DNA of 64,000 bases from Duganella sp. Root1480D1 (GCF_001427305.1 NZ_LMFZ01000007.1:153547-217546), one strand, 5' to 3'. Positions 1 through 8,813 are shown, counted from the stretch's first letter. The notes: generated by a model from the letters alone, not told the origin. A program made the numbers and translations.

Positions 1-58
1 TCAGGAAGGCAGGGTAGGGTTCCTGCTGCTTCAGCATCGCGTCGATTGCGCGCCGCAT
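1..58 (-). pseudogene. Partial MmyB-like XRE-family regulator, probably 5'-truncated
   Basis: Read on the minus strand from an in-frame ATG at 58, the first codons give MRRAIDAMLKQQEPYPAFL and run off the left edge. This resembles the linker between the HTH and the ligand-binding domain of MmyB-type regulators, where a (R)xALDxMLxxxEPYPAxV pattern is typical. In full-length family members this segment lies roughly 100 residues in, after the HTH. Here the upstream side is replaced at once by the palindromic repeat at 61-112, so the HTH half appears to be missing. Assignment rests on only 19 residues, so it is tentative; a short intact gene starting at 58 cannot be excluded. Confidence 0.4.
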
Positions 59-60
59 CG

Positions 61-112
61 GGACATTTTGCTGCGCAAAATGTCCGATTGCCAGACCTGA
101 CCCCGACTTTTT
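61..112. repeat. Truncated copy of intergenic palindromic repeat, family A
   Basis: The 9-bp stem GGACATTTT/AAAATGTCC (61-69 and 77-85) is followed by GATTGCCAGACCTGACCCCG and then ACTTT. The same right arm with two or three changes forms half of the perfect inverted repeat at 18534-18608. The matching left arm is absent here and is replaced by the regulator fragment at 1-58. A run of eight or more T follows at about 108-116, so the element could work as a terminator for rightward transcription. Confidence 0.7.
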
Positions 113-120
113 TTTAATTT

Positions 121-1260
121 ATGCATCCACGCCTGCACCTTACCCTGTCGCTCGCCAGCCTGGCCGCCCTTGGCCCGCTGGCGTTTGACGCTTTCCTGCC
201 GGCGCTGCCGGCACTCGGCAAGGAGTTCGGCCTGTCGCTTCCCGCCGCGCAGTCCTTGCTGGCCGTGTATATGGCGGCCCTGGCTTCGGCCCACCTGCTG
301 TCGGCCTGGGCTGCCAATGCCTTCGGCAAGCGCGCGGTGCTGATGGCCGGTGCCCTGCTGCTGGCTGCCGGCAGCGCCATCTGCGCACTGGCGCACGCAC
401 CGTGGGAACTGCAGGCCGGGCGCATCCTGCAGGGCCTTGGCGTCGGTGCGCCGGCCGCACTGCTGCCACTGCTGATGCGAAGCCATTCGAGCCGCGGGCT
501 GCGCCTGCTGGTCAACGGCGCGATCCCGATCCTGGCGCCGGCCATCGGGGCGCTGTCGGTGCTGCTGGCGAGCTGGCGCCTTGGCTTCTGGCTGGCGGCA
601 GCAGCCTGCCTGCTGGTGCTGGTCCTGCTTGCCATCGCCCCGGCCGCCAACAACAAGGCGGGCGACAAGTTCCAGTTCGGCGAGTTGATGGGAAACCTCA
701 CTTATTTGCGCTATACCGCCTGCCATGCCTTGTGCTTCGGTGCCATCATGGCCGGGGCCGCCACCCTGCCAGTCATGGTCGCGCTGGACCTGGGACTGGG
801 CGCGGGCCATATCGCCTTGCTGCAGGCGCTGGGCGCCTCGATCATGCTGATGCAGTCGTTCAGCACAGCGGATTCGCCGACCAGGCAACAGGTCACTGGC
901 GGCATCGCTGCGATGATCTTCTCCGCCGCCGTCATCATCGTATGGCGCGCACCGGAAAGCGAGGCCGATCCCTTCTACCTCCTACTCGGCTGCTGGGTGG
1001 TGCTGTGCGGCGGTTTCTCGGCGTGCGCGATGCCGCTGGCTGCCGGCGCCCTGAAAGCAGCCGGCCAGCATGCGCGCGCCGGCCTGTCGCTGCTGCAGTT
1101 TGCCAGCCATGCTGCGGCCGCTGCTGCCATCCAGTTCACCGCCAAGGGCAATGTGGAAGACGCCGCGCTCATCACCTTCGGCAGCGCGGCCCTGATGGTG
1201 ATCGCCGGGGCAGCGCTGCTGCCTCTCTTTATCTGGCGTTCAACCTACGTCGAACATTAG
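121..1260 (+). CDS. MFS transporter, Bcr/CflA-like (first of tandem pair)
   Basis: 379-residue very hydrophobic protein with about 12 predicted membrane segments, probably a proton-driven drug or metabolite exporter of the inner membrane. The N-terminus (LASLAALGPLAFDAFLPALP) and the segment GRILQGLGVGAPAALLPLL match the DHA1 Bcr/CflA pattern. It is paralogous to the next gene, which begins 9 bp downstream and shares the same N-terminal pattern. The loop after TM2 reads AANAFGKRAVLMAG, so the aspartate and the double arginine of MFS motif A are not conserved. It may therefore have altered activity. The ATG follows a T-rich stretch with no clear Shine-Dalgarno. The substrate cannot be told from sequence. 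Confidence 0.8.
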   Translation: MHPRLHLTLSLASLAALGPLAFDAFLPALPALGKEFGLSLPAAQSLLAVYMAALASAHLLSAWAANAFGKRAVLMAGALLLAAGSAICALAHAPWELQAGRILQGLGVGAPAALLPLLMRSHSSRGLRLLVNGAIPILAPAIGALSVLLASWRLGFWLAAAACLLVLVLLAIAPAANNKAGDKFQFGELMGNLTYLRYTACHALCFGAIMAGAATLPVMVALDLGLGAGHIALLQALGASIMLMQSFSTADSPTRQQVTGGIAAMIFSAAVIIVWRAPESEADPFYLLLGCWVVLCGGFSACAMPLAAGALKAAGQHARAGLSLLQFASHAAAAAAIQFTAKGNVEDAALITFGSAALMVIAGAALLPLFIWRSTYVEH

Positions 1261-1269
1261 CGAGCCGCC

Positions 1270-2427
1270 ATGCAAGCACTGCACCGCCTTGCCATTCCCC
1301 TCGCCAGCCTGACAGCACTGGGCCTGCTGGCCTCGGACTTGTACCTGCCTGCGATCCCGGTCATGGCAGCGGAGCTGGGCGCATCCATCCCCGCCGCGCA
1401 GGCGACCATGGCCTTGTTCATGGCGGCACTGGCCCTGTCGCAGCTTGCATGGGGCTGGGCGGCCGACCATTTCGGCGACCGCCGCACCATCATGGCAGGC
1501 ACCGCCCTGCTTGGCGGCGGCAGCCTGGTGTGCGCCATGGCGCCGGGAATCGACTGGATGCTGGCGGGCCGCCTGCTGCAGGGACTGGGGGCCGGCGCGG
1601 CCACCGTCGCCGTCCCGGCGCTGATACGGCGCCGCTTCAACGAAGCCGATGCGGTGAAGGCGCTGGCCATGGTCGCCATCGCCGAATCCACCATTCCCGC
1701 ACTGGGCCCGGTGGCCGGCGCCGCGATCGTGCTGTATGCCGACTGGCGCACCACGTTCTGGCTGATCGCCGCCATGTCGCTGCTGCTGTTGCCAATGGTG
1801 GCGCGCATCGTCGGCCGCGCGCCGCATGCCGCCCCCGCCGCAGCGCCTCCCCGGCGCGGCTACGCCCCGCTGCTGCGCAACCGCCTTTACCTGCGCTACG
1901 CCTTGAGCTACGCCGTCATGTTCGGCGCCCTGCTGATGTACGTTGCCAGCGCGCCAGTCCTGGTCACGCATGCCCTCGGGCTGGGGATCGAGGCCTTCGC
2001 CATCCTGCAGATTTGCGGCGTGCTGGCCTTCATGATCGGCGCCTCGGCCGCGGTGCGCATGGTGAAGCGGCTTGGCCAGCAATGGCTGGTGCGCAGCGGG
2101 ACACTGCTGCAGTTCCTGGCAGGCGCGGGTTTGATGGGAATGGCCTTGGCCGGCTTGGCCGGCAACCGCGGCCTGGTGGTACTGGCCGTGCTGGCGGCGC
2201 TGTTCTGCGGCGGCCTGGGCCTGCGCGGATCCGCCACCATGGGCGGCGCGCTGCATGCGGCCGGGGATGATGCCGGCAAAGGCGCGGGACTGCTGATGTT
2301 CCTGGCCTTTGCCTGCGTTGCAGGCGCCACGCAACTGGTGGCGCCCTTCCTGCATTACGGCTTGCTGCCGCTGGGCGGGCTGCTGTTCGCGATGGTCAGT
2401 GCCAGCGCAATGCTGCTGCCCCGGTAA
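1270..2427 (+). CDS. MFS transporter, Bcr/CflA family (second of tandem pair)
   Basis: 385 residues with about 12 predicted membrane helices; probable inner-membrane proton antiporter. Motif A is intact (AADHFGDRRTIMAG, residues about 64-77), and GRLLQGLGAGAATVAVPALI (about 101-120) matches the helix 4 motif of Bcr/CflA drug exporters. It lies 9 bp after its paralogue and is very probably co-transcribed. Its stop codon is only 3 bp from the stop of the convergent serine protease gene, with no hairpin between them. Substrate unknown. Confidence 0.85.
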   Translation: MQALHRLAIPLASLTALGLLASDLYLPAIPVMAAELGASIPAAQATMALFMAALALSQLAWGWAADHFGDRRTIMAGTALLGGGSLVCAMAPGIDWMLAGRLLQGLGAGAATVAVPALIRRRFNEADAVKALAMVAIAESTIPALGPVAGAAIVLYADWRTTFWLIAAMSLLLLPMVARIVGRAPHAAPAAAPPRRGYAPLLRNRLYLRYALSYAVMFGALLMYVASAPVLVTHALGLGIEAFAILQICGVLAFMIGASAAVRMVKRLGQQWLVRSGTLLQFLAGAGLMGMALAGLAGNRGLVVLAVLAALFCGGLGLRGSATMGGALHAAGDDAGKGAGLLMFLAFACVAGATQLVAPFLHYGLLPLGGLLFAMVSASAMLLPR

Positions 2428-2430
2428 GAC

Positions 2431-3507
2431 TTACTTCGCTTGCTTGCGGCGGCGAACGCCGGCCAGCGCCAGCAGGCCCAGGCCGAAGACCGCCACCGAT
2501 GCCGGCTCCGGAACGAATTGCGCGGTACCGCCGGTGGCGTCGGCAATGTAGTCCAGGTAGCTATGCAGCAGCATGCCGCCGAAGTAGCTGCCGAACGCGC
2601 CCTTGGTCAGGCCGCGCGGCGTGCCGCCGAACGTGTTGGTGGCGATCAGCATCAGTTCGCCATACATTTCCACAAACGATGGGCCGCCCGAATCGCCGCC
2701 GCCGATATTGGCTTCCACGTCGTTCGGCAGGACCGGCGTGCACACGCCTGCGTTCTGGCACCAGAAGTCCTTGCCAGCGCCATCGAAGTCGCCGTACCAG
2801 ACCTCGCGGCGGCCGGTGTAGCCGTGCTCGTCGTCCGCATCAAAGACGTCGGCATAGTTTTCGCCACTGCGCTTGACGCGGAACTGCGGGGAAACCGTGT
2901 AGCCATTGATGCCGTCGCCGGACGTACCGTAGCCTGCCATGATGAGACGGCTGCCGGCCTGCAGTTCGGTGGTCGCGATCTTGTAGATTTTCGCTTCCTT
3001 CGGCGCGTCCTGGCTCAGGGTTACCACCGCCACGTCGTCATTGACGCACTGGTCGTTGGGGCCATAGCCGGCTGGGCAATTACCGAAGCCTGCGTAGTCG
3101 CCATGCATCGAAATCTTCGAGGCGGCGATGACCTGGGAGCCCGGACCAGACGAGGTAGCGTTGAAGACCACGCGCACAGAATTGCCCGGCTTGTTCAGGT
3201 CGATCAGGACGCCATGGTCGTTGGAGTCGACGCAGTGGCCGGCGGTCACCACCTGGCGCTTGCCCACCAGCGTGCCCGAGCAGATGAACAGCTGGCCCTC
3301 GTTCTCGATGGCCAGGCTCACCACGCCCGAGAAGCGCGACGAAGCGACGTTGGAATCAACGCGCGCTTCCGGCGAATCCGGCGGCGCGCCAGCGCTGATC
3401 ATTGGCTTGACCCCGGTCATCTGGGCCACTGGCCCCGCGGATGCGCTGCCGACAGCGCCAATTGCCAGTACGATGCCAAGCAGCTTCTTGATTACGGTAT
3501 TACCCAA
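2431..3507 (-). CDS. Trypsin-like serine protease with PEP-CTERM sorting signal
   Basis: 358 residues. Signal peptide (KKLLGIVLAIGAVGSASA, about 6-23), then a chymotrypsin-fold S1 domain. The catalytic triad is visible: His in VTAGHCVDS, Asp in NDDVAVVTL and Ser in GGGDSGGPSF. The C-terminus has a PEP-CTERM tag: VPEP, a hydrophobic helix (VAVFGLGLLALAG) and a basic tail RRRKQAK. This tag is known to direct sorting by an exosortase, usually in exopolysaccharide-producing bacteria. The start appears to be TTG at 3507, supported by AAGGGAGAAAG five bases upstream. It is convergent with the MFS gene. Probable role is extracellular or envelope proteolysis; substrate unknown. Confidence 0.87.
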   Translation of the reverse strand: MGNTVIKKLLGIVLAIGAVGSASAGPVAQMTGVKPMISAGAPPDSPEARVDSNVASSRFSGVVSLAIENEGQLFICSGTLVGKRQVVTAGHCVDSNDHGVLIDLNKPGNSVRVVFNATSSGPGSQVIAASKISMHGDYAGFGNCPAGYGPNDQCVNDDVAVVTLSQDAPKEAKIYKIATTELQAGSRLIMAGYGTSGDGINGYTVSPQFRVKRSGENYADVFDADDEHGYTGRREVWYGDFDGAGKDFWCQNAGVCTPVLPNDVEANIGGGDSGGPSFVEMYGELMLIATNTFGGTPRGLTKGAFGSYFGGMLLHSYLDYIADATGGTAQFVPEPASVAVFGLGLLALAGVRRRKQAK

Positions 3508-3686
3508 AATTACTTTCTCCCTTGATGGTTATGTTTAACTACTACAACATTTCCAAGCAGGAATCATGCCAAAAAGAAAATTATCTTTACTTTCAGTTAT
3601 TTAGGGTAAGGGCCAATGTTCAGAATTAGACAAATGTAAAGATTTCCGACAAATCAATACATTTTTAAATACTTTAAGACTTTAGG
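3508..3686. promoter_or_regulatory. AT-rich upstream region of the serine protease gene
   Basis: This 179-bp stretch is markedly richer in A and T than its surroundings and separates two minus-strand genes. It probably carries the serine protease promoter and the 3' end of the small exported protein gene. No -35/-10 pair stands out enough to be named, and no T-tailed hairpin was seen. Confidence 0.35.
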
Positions 3687-4037
3687 TTATTTGCCAAACG
3701 AAATATTCTTGATGAACTGGAAGCGCTCGTCATCATCCGGTCCCGCGATGCGGCCGGCATTGCGCTCGGTCGCGATGGTGGCGGTAACCGGCTTGCCTTT
3801 CAGCTTGGGGTTCAGCTTGACGGACTCGCCTTCACCAGCCTCAACGAACCAGTCGCCGCACTTGCCGACGCAGTAAGCCTCGATTTTCTTGCCCTGGTCG
3901 GAGAGGATGGTCACGGACACATCGTCATTGCCGCCGCCGCCCACCAGCTTGCCCTTGACCAGCTCGCCAGGAGCCGCCCCTGCGTTGAGTGCAACGGCCA
4001 GGCTGGCCAGGGTGAATGCTAATTTCATGGAAGGCAT
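3687..4037 (-). CDS. Small exported protein of unknown function
   Basis: 116 residues with an N-terminal signal peptide (MKLAFTLASLAVALNAGAA) and a mature part of about 90 residues. The mature part has a glycine-rich stretch (VGGGGNDD), two cysteines spaced as CVGKC, and predicted beta strands. The start is taken as ATG 4037 because GAGG lies five bases upstream; the ATG at 4028 would sit too far from it. It lies 6 bp after the stop of the upstream membrane protein gene, so the two are probably co-transcribed. No family was recognised; the two cysteines may form a periplasmic disulfide. Confidence 0.7.
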   Translation of the reverse strand: MPSMKLAFTLASLAVALNAGAAPGELVKGKLVGGGGNDDVSVTILSDQGKKIEAYCVGKCGDWFVEAGEGESVKLNPKLKGKPVTATIATERNAGRIAGPDDDERFQFIKNISFGK

Positions 4038-4043
4038 AATTCC

Positions 4044-4577
4044 TCAGTCATAAGTCGATTGGGTTCGGGCGTGCGTGCCCCATGCAAGCCGCGCCACCAC
4101 CAGCAGAAAAGCGAAACGCGGCAGCAGCAGGAACCAGCCGAACTGGCCCACCTTGGCCAGGGTCTCGCTCCGGGTCGGGTTGTGCCGCTCCGGAAAGGCA
4201 TATTCCGCATGGGTGATTTTCAGTGCAAAGTACTTCCCTGGCGAGATGTCCGGCGCCGTCATGCCATGGCTGAACATCCATGCCAGATAGGGGCTCATTT
4301 CGACTGCGAATTGCACGGCAAGGCAAACCAGGATCAGGAAAGCAAAGTCGATGCTGTCGCCATAACGCTGCACCCGGTGCGGCGACAGCACATAGCCCGA
4401 CACCGCACAACACCCGACCACGGCCGCGCCCACCGGTATCAAGGCATACATCTGGAGGGAAAAGATGCTCAGCCCGGTCTTGTCCAGGATCAGCTGATGG
4501 AGAACCAGGGTCAGCACAAAGCTGGCAAGACAGGCTCCCCAAAGTTTGAAACGTAACTGCAGCGACGAGGAATCCAT
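4044..4577 (-). CDS. Hypothetical four-helix membrane protein
   Basis: 177 residues with four hydrophobic segments: about 12-31 (LWGACLASFVLTLVLHQLIL), 38-66, 77-102 and 145-166. The segments are separated by short charged loops. No recognised domain. It is followed 6 bp later by the small exported protein gene, which suggests a two-gene unit. There is no good Shine-Dalgarno before ATG 4577, so the start is uncertain. An inner-membrane location is inferred from the helices alone. Confidence 0.65.
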   Translation of the reverse strand: MDSSSLQLRFKLWGACLASFVLTLVLHQLILDKTGLSIFSLQMYALIPVGAAVVGCCAVSGYVLSPHRVQRYGDSIDFAFLILVCLAVQFAVEMSPYLAWMFSHGMTAPDISPGKYFALKITHAEYAFPERHNPTRSETLAKVGQFGWFLLLPRFAFLLVVARLAWGTHARTQSTYD

Positions 4578-4631
4578 GGCGAAAAAACGAGCGTTAAAAA
4601 ATCGCTAATTCTAAAGCCTGGGCAGCGGACT

Positions 4632-5294
4632 TCAAAGCTTCCACTTATTCCACGCCGCCAGCACCGCGTTCGGATATTCGGGCCGACCGCGGCTGCCGTT
4701 GTAACGACCGAGGGCGAGGTAGAGGTTGCCCTGCTCCATGTCTATATACATGCGCAGGATCGAGCAGCCATAGCGCAGGTTGGTCTGCATATTGAACAGC
4801 TTGGCGCGGTCGCGGTCGCCGATCACATTGGTCCAGAACGGCATCACCTGCATATAGCCGCGCGCGCCGACAATCGACACCGCGTATTTGCGGTAGGCCG
4901 ATTCAACCTGGATCAGTCCCAGTACCAGGCCCGGGTCGAGGCCGGCGCGGCGCGCCTCGTACCAGGCGGTTTCGAGGAATTCGCGGCGCGTGAATTCGTC
5001 CGGCAGCTTGCGCTTCAGGCGGTCCGACATGGCACCATACCAGGCGTCGTACTGCGCACGATCGGTAGGCGTGAGCAAGACCGGCTTGGGCGGCCGGGCA
5101 TCCATGATGGCGTTGGACAGCGCCAGCCGCACGCTGTCGGCCAGCGCCTCTTCTTTCTGGTTGCCGGCAAAGCCGAACGGCGCGCACAGCACGCCGCTGG
5201 CAAAGGCCAGCGTATGCCACCAGCGCAGCGGACGCGCCCACCAGCGGCGGCGGTCACGTCCCTGCTTTGGCAAATGACTTGCCATCGCGATCAC
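4632..5294 (-). CDS. Lytic transglycosylase, SLT-domain family
   Basis: 220 residues. After an N-terminal hydrophobic segment ([16 protein letters not shown], about 29-45) the C-terminal half carries a soluble-lytic-transglycosylase fold. The catalytic Glu region is [15 protein letters not shown], followed by [11 protein letters not shown] and LGRYNGSRG. Such enzymes cleave the MurNAc-GlcNAc bond of peptidoglycan with formation of 1,6-anhydro ends. The gene overlaps the proS stop as GTGA (GTG at 5294; ATG at 5285 is the alternative), so it is translationally coupled to proS. Location is periplasmic, perhaps membrane-anchored. Confidence 0.88.
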   Translation of the reverse strand: MIAMASHLPKQGRDRRRWWARPLRWWHTLAFASGVLCAPFGFAGNQKEEALADSVRLALSNAIMDARPPKPVLLTPTDRAQYDAWYGAMSDRLKRKLPDEFTRREFLETAWYEARRAGLDPGLVLGLIQVESAYRKYAVSIVGARGYMQVMPFWTNVIGDRDRAKLFNMQTNLRYGCSILRMYIDMEQGNLYLALGRYNGSRGRPEYPNAVLAAWNKWKL

Positions 5295-7015
5295 TTCTGG
5301 ATTTTGCCCTTGATGAAGGCCAGGGCATCGGCCACCGGTACGGCAGTCGCTTCGGTATCGCGGCGGCCCTGGTATTCCAGGTTGCCTTCCTTCAGGCCAC
5401 GCTCGCCGATCACCACGCGGTGCGGCACGCCGATCAGTTCCCAGTCGGCGAACATGGCGCCTGGGCGCTGGCCGCGGTCATCCAGGATGACGTCGATGCC
5501 GGCTTCCAGTGCCGCGTTGTACAGCTTTTCGGTTTCGGCTTTTACCAGCTCCGAGCGGTCCATGCCCATCGGGCACAGCACCAGTTCGAACGGCGCCAGG
5601 GAGGTCGGCCAGATGATGCCCTTGTCGTCGAAGTTCTGCTCGATGGCGGCGCCCAGGATGCGGGTGATGCCGATGCCGTAGCAGCCCATTTGCAGCGGGG
5701 CCGGTTTCTGGTTCTCGTCCAGGAAAGTGGCCTGCATCGATTCGGAGTACGCGGTGCCCAGCTGGAAAACGTGGCCCACTTCGATGCCGCGCTCGATCGC
5801 CAGCACGCCTTTGCCGTCCGGCGAAGCATCGCCTTCCACGACGTTGCGCAGGTCGGCCACCAGGGCTGGTTCGGCCATGTCGCGGCCCCAGTTGGCGCCG
5901 GTGAAGTGGTAATCCTCTTCATTGGCGCCGGTCACGAAGTCGGCCATCAGCGCCACGGTGCGGTCGGCCACCACGGTCACCGCACCCTTGGTGCCGATCG
6001 GGCCCAGGTAGCCAGGCTTGCAGCCGTAGACTTCCAGGATTTCGGCTTCGGTCGAGAAGCGGTTCTGCGCCAGGCCCGGTACCTTGCTGGCCTTGATTTC
6101 GTTCAGTTCATGGTCGCCGCGCAGCAGCAGCATGAAGTGCTGCTTGGAGCCGTCTTCCTTGTCGGCGGTCAGGGCGATGGTCTTGACGGTCTGCTTCAGG
6201 TCGATGCCCAGCAGCTTGGCCACGTCTTCGCACTTGGCTGCTTTCGGGGTCGAAGTCTTGGCCAGGGCGGCGCCGGCGGCGGCGCGAGCGCCGGTGGCGA
6301 CCGCTTCCGCCGCTTCCATATTGGCCGCGTAGTCGGAGGTCGGGCAGTACACCAGGGCGTCTTCGCCGGTGGAGGCGATCACGTGGAATTCATGCGAGCC
6401 GGTGCCGCCGATGGCGCCATTGTCGGCTGCCACCGCGCGGAACTTCAGGCCGAAGCGGGTGAAGATGCGGGTGTAGGCGTCGAACATGATCTGGTACGAC
6501 TTCTGCATGCCTTCCAGGTCGCGGTCGAAGGAATAAGCATCCTTCATGGTGAACTCGCGGCCGCGCATCAGGCCGAAGCGTGGGCGGCGTTCATCGCGGA
6601 ACTTGGTCTGGATGTGGTAAAAATTCAACGGAATTTGGCGGTAGGATTTAATCTCGCTACGCACCACATCGGTGATCACTTCCTCGGAAGTCGGCTGGAT
6701 GGCGAACTCGCGGCCATGGCGGTCTTTCACGCGCATCAGTTCCGGGCCCATCTTGTCCCAGCGGCCGGTTTCCTGCCACAGCTCGGCTGGCTGCACCAAA
6801 GGCATCAGCAGCTCAATAGCACCGGCATTATTCATTTCTTCGCGAACGATTGCTTCGACTTTTCGGATCACTTTCAGGCCCATTGGCATATAGGTATAAA
6901 TGCCGGAACCGAGGCGTTTGATCATGCCCGCGCGCATCATCAACTGGTGGCTGACGATTTCCGCGTCAGATGGAGCTTCCTTGAGGGTTGAAATAAAAAA
7001 ACGAGATGCACGCAT
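5291..7015 (-). CDS. proS: Prolyl-tRNA synthetase
   Basis: 574 residues, the usual length for bacterial-type ProRS with an inserted editing domain. It attaches proline to tRNA-Pro in the cytoplasm. Class II motifs are visible: motif 1 region about 60-85, motif 2 [17 protein letters not shown] (about 138-154) and motif 3 [17 protein letters not shown] (about 443-459). The YbaK-like editing insert spans roughly 220-400. The lytic transglycosylase gene overlaps its stop. It is divergent from rppH across a 162-bp AT-rich region containing TTGATTATAACT on the minus strand, a plausible -10 region. Confidence 0.97.
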   Translation of the reverse strand: MRASRFFISTLKEAPSDAEIVSHQLMMRAGMIKRLGSGIYTYMPMGLKVIRKVEAIVREEMNNAGAIELLMPLVQPAELWQETGRWDKMGPELMRVKDRHGREFAIQPTSEEVITDVVRSEIKSYRQIPLNFYHIQTKFRDERRPRFGLMRGREFTMKDAYSFDRDLEGMQKSYQIMFDAYTRIFTRFGLKFRAVAADNGAIGGTGSHEFHVIASTGEDALVYCPTSDYAANMEAAEAVATGARAAAGAALAKTSTPKAAKCEDVAKLLGIDLKQTVKTIALTADKEDGSKQHFMLLLRGDHELNEIKASKVPGLAQNRFSTEAEILEVYGCKPGYLGPIGTKGAVTVVADRTVALMADFVTGANEEDYHFTGANWGRDMAEPALVADLRNVVEGDASPDGKGVLAIERGIEVGHVFQLGTAYSESMQATFLDENQKPAPLQMGCYGIGITRILGAAIEQNFDDKGIIWPTSLAPFELVLCPMGMDRSELVKAETEKLYNAALEAGIDVILDDRGQRPGAMFADWELIGVPHRVVIGERGLKEGNLEYQGRRDTEATAVPVADALAFIKGKIQK

Positions 7016-7177
7016 ATCGGTGAATTCTTTTTAAAAAGAGAGAGTTATAATCAACCTAATTTTAAAGGATTAGCTGGCCCGATGCGTCCAAACTTTATAC
7101 AAAGAGCGCTATTGCAGTTGGATTTGTAGTCAAAAATATAAGAGGACGCCTCGGCCACAGAAAGTTTGAGGTGCAAT
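7016..7177. promoter_or_regulatory. Divergent promoter region of proS and rppH
   Basis: 162 bp, AT-rich, between two divergent genes. For rppH a possible promoter is TTGCAG (7112-7117), a 17-nt spacer and AATATA (7135-7140). For proS, TATAAC-like sequence is seen on the minus strand near 7043-7049. The ribosome binding site of rppH is GAGG at 7168-7171. Positions are read by eye and no transcription start is known. Confidence 0.35.
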
Positions 7178-7783
7178 ATGCTCGATCGTGAAGGGTTTCG
7201 CCCCAACGTCGGCATCATCCTGCTGAACTCGCACAACGAGGTCTGGTGGGGCAAGCGGGTGCGCGAGCACTCGTGGCAGTTCCCGCAGGGCGGGATCAAG
7301 TACGGTGAAACGCCGGAGCAAGCGATGTATCGCGAGCTCGAAGAGGAAATCGGACTGCGTCCGGAGCACGTCAAGATTATCGGCCGCACGCGCGACTGGT
7401 TGCGTTACGAGGTGCCAGACCACTTCATCAAGCGGGAAATCCGCGGCCATTACCGTGGCCAGAAGCAGATCTGGTTCTTGTTGCGCATGTGCGCGCGCGA
7501 CAACGACGTAAACCTGCGCCTGACCGACCATCCCGAGTTCGACGCCTGGCGTTGGCATGATTACTGGGTTCCGCTGGACGTGGTGATCGAATTCAAGCGC
7601 GAAGTCTACCAACGCGCCTTGCAGGAGCTATCGCGCTTCCTGACCTGGCCGGCGCATGGCGACCGCCGCCATTCCTCGCGCTACCTGCGCCAGCCACATG
7701 GCCAGCGTGGACAGCGCAGCAGCGACAAGCCGCAGCAACCAGCGGTGACGCCGCCGCCGACGGAACTGGTAACAAAGGAATAA
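7178..7783 (+). CDS. rppH: RNA pyrophosphohydrolase
   Basis: 201 residues. Nudix hydrolase that converts 5'-triphosphate (or diphosphate) mRNA ends to monophosphate and so starts 5'-end-dependent RNA decay. The Nudix box runs from [11 protein letters not shown] to RELEEEIGL (about residues 34-56), with the REXXEE core intact. N-terminal [17 protein letters not shown] and HSWQFPQGG are typical of RppH/NudH. The C-terminal 45 residues are basic and low-complexity, as in other betaproteobacterial RppH proteins. ATG 7178 is chosen because GAGG lies six bases upstream; an upstream TTG at 7166 would leave no ribosome binding site. It is followed by a strong terminator. Confidence 0.95.
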   Translation: MLDREGFRPNVGIILLNSHNEVWWGKRVREHSWQFPQGGIKYGETPEQAMYRELEEEIGLRPEHVKIIGRTRDWLRYEVPDHFIKREIRGHYRGQKQIWFLLRMCARDNDVNLRLTDHPEFDAWRWHDYWVPLDVVIEFKREVYQRALQELSRFLTWPAHGDRRHSSRYLRQPHGQRGQRSSDKPQQPAVTPPPTELVTKE

Positions 7784-7784
7784 C

Positions 7785-7818
7785 AGAAGGGGCAGCCTGC
7801 GAGGGCTGCTCCTTTTGT
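7785..7818 (+). terminator. Rho-independent terminator of rppH
   Basis: Stem AAGGGGCAGCC / GGCTGCTCCTT with a six-base loop TGCGAG and one G-U pair, followed by TTTTGT. It lies just after the rppH stop and before the TATAAT of the next gene. Confidence 0.85.
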
Positions 7819-7821
7819 CTA

Positions 7822-7827
7822 TATAAT
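7822..7827 (+). promoter_or_regulatory. Putative -10 box of the DUF1841 gene
   Basis: A perfect TATAAT lies nine bases before the ATG at 7836, immediately after the rppH terminator. No good -35 is seen at 16-18 bp spacing. If this box is used, transcription would begin about at the start codon, giving a leaderless or near-leaderless mRNA; no Shine-Dalgarno is present. Confidence 0.4.
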
Positions 7828-7835
7828 GCCGGGCT

Positions 7836-8261
7836 ATGTTTACACCGTCTTCCCACGACGTCCGCCGCTTCTTCTGCGACGTCTACCGCAAAGCCAACGC
7901 CAACGAAATCATGGATCCGATCGAACTGATCGCCCGTGACTGGATCATGGCGCACCCCGAGTACCACGACCAGTTGCAGGACGTGGAGGCCGCCATTGCG
8001 CGCGACTACTCGGTGGAGGGCAGCGAGGCCAATCCCTTCCTGCACCTGTCGATGCACCTGTCGATCACCGAGCAGTTGTCGATCGACCAGCCGCGCGGCA
8101 TTCGCGAGGCCTTCGTAGGCCTGGCGCGCAAGCTTGGCACCGAACACGCGGCGCACCATGAAATCATGGAATGCCTGGGAGAGATGATCTGGAATTCCCA
8201 ACGCCGCGGCGTGCCGCCGGACGGCGCCGCCTACGTGGAAGCGGTCAAACGCCGGATTTGA
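7836..8261 (+). CDS. DUF1841 family protein
   Basis: 141 residues, soluble, of the betaproteobacterial DUF1841 family, which has no known function. Family features are the N-terminal MFTPSSHDVRRFFCDVYRK, the central NPFLHLSMHLSITEQLSID and the C-terminal HEIMECLGEMIWNSQR. Several conserved histidines (HLSMHL, HAAHHEIM) hint at metal binding, but this is inference. Its 3' end overlaps the convergent membrane protein gene by 17 bp. Confidence 0.88.
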   Translation: MFTPSSHDVRRFFCDVYRKANANEIMDPIELIARDWIMAHPEYHDQLQDVEAAIARDYSVEGSEANPFLHLSMHLSITEQLSIDQPRGIREAFVGLARKLGTEHAAHHEIMECLGEMIWNSQRRGVPPDGAAYVEAVKRRI

Positions 8262-8478
8262 GCAGCAGGCGCACGGCGCCCGCCAAGCCATAGCCCGCAG
8301 CCAGCAGCAGCGCATAGCGCACGTCGGACATGGTTCGCGTCAGCTGCCACACGATCGCGGCCAGCACCAGCATGATCCCTGCCGTTCCAAACAGCCCCAG
8401 GACAGCACGTTTTCGGCTGACCGTCCGCGATTGCCAGATCCCCAAGGCTGCCAGGCAGAAGGCAGTCAGGTAAGCCAT
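8245..8478 (-). CDS. Small three-helix membrane protein
   Basis: 77 residues, starting MAYLTAFCLAALGIWQS, with three hydrophobic segments (about 2-14, 24-47 and 55-75) and positively charged loops. Its ATG overlaps the upstream stop as ATGA, so it is translationally coupled to the gene at 8478-8723. It overlaps the end of the convergent DUF1841 gene by 17 bp. No family recognised. Confidence 0.6.
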   Translation of the reverse strand: MAYLTAFCLAALGIWQSRTVSRKRAVLGLFGTAGIMLVLAAIVWQLTRTMSDVRYALLLAAGYGLAGAVRLLLKSGV

Positions 8479-8723
8479 CACACCTCGTCCACGCGGACAA
8501 TGGGCATGTGCCAGATCAGAGCGAATACCAGCGGGCTGGCGACGGCCGCGAAAATCACTGAGCGCATCAGGTGGTCGGAGCCCACCGCCAGGGCCGGGCC
8601 AACGTTGATCAGCCATGGCAGCGTGGCTGCCAGCAAAGCTTGCGATTTGCGTCCCAAGCGGGCGATCAGGCACAGCATCAGCACTGCCACACCGGCCAGC
8701 AATGCAGTAAGCAAGTACATCAT
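8478..8723 (-). CDS. Small membrane protein of unknown function
   Basis: 81 residues starting MMYLLTALLAGVAVLMLCLI, with three hydrophobic segments (about 2-20, 30-44 and 56-73). The start at 8723 is set by GGAGG (minus strand, 8737-8733) nine bases upstream; a longer frame to 8792 has no such site. Its TGA overlaps the ATG of the next small membrane protein. The two may form a small membrane complex, but nothing in the sequence gives a function. Confidence 0.6.
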   Translation of the reverse strand: MMYLLTALLAGVAVLMLCLIARLGRKSQALLAATLPWLINVGPALAVGSDHLMRSVIFAAVASPLVFALIWHMPIVRVDEV

Positions 8724-8813
8724 CTGTCGGCACCTCCGCGATTTCTTGATACGGCCATCATAGACCAATAGTTCTACCGGGAAACTATCCAAAAATCGCG
8801 AAGTGGCAAATAT

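Noticed and set aside
402-2270. Long plus-strand frame of 622 codons across both MFS genes
   Set aside because: Arg/Gly/Pro-rich shadow of the two transporter genes in another frame, with no recognisable domain; the high G+C makes such frames common.
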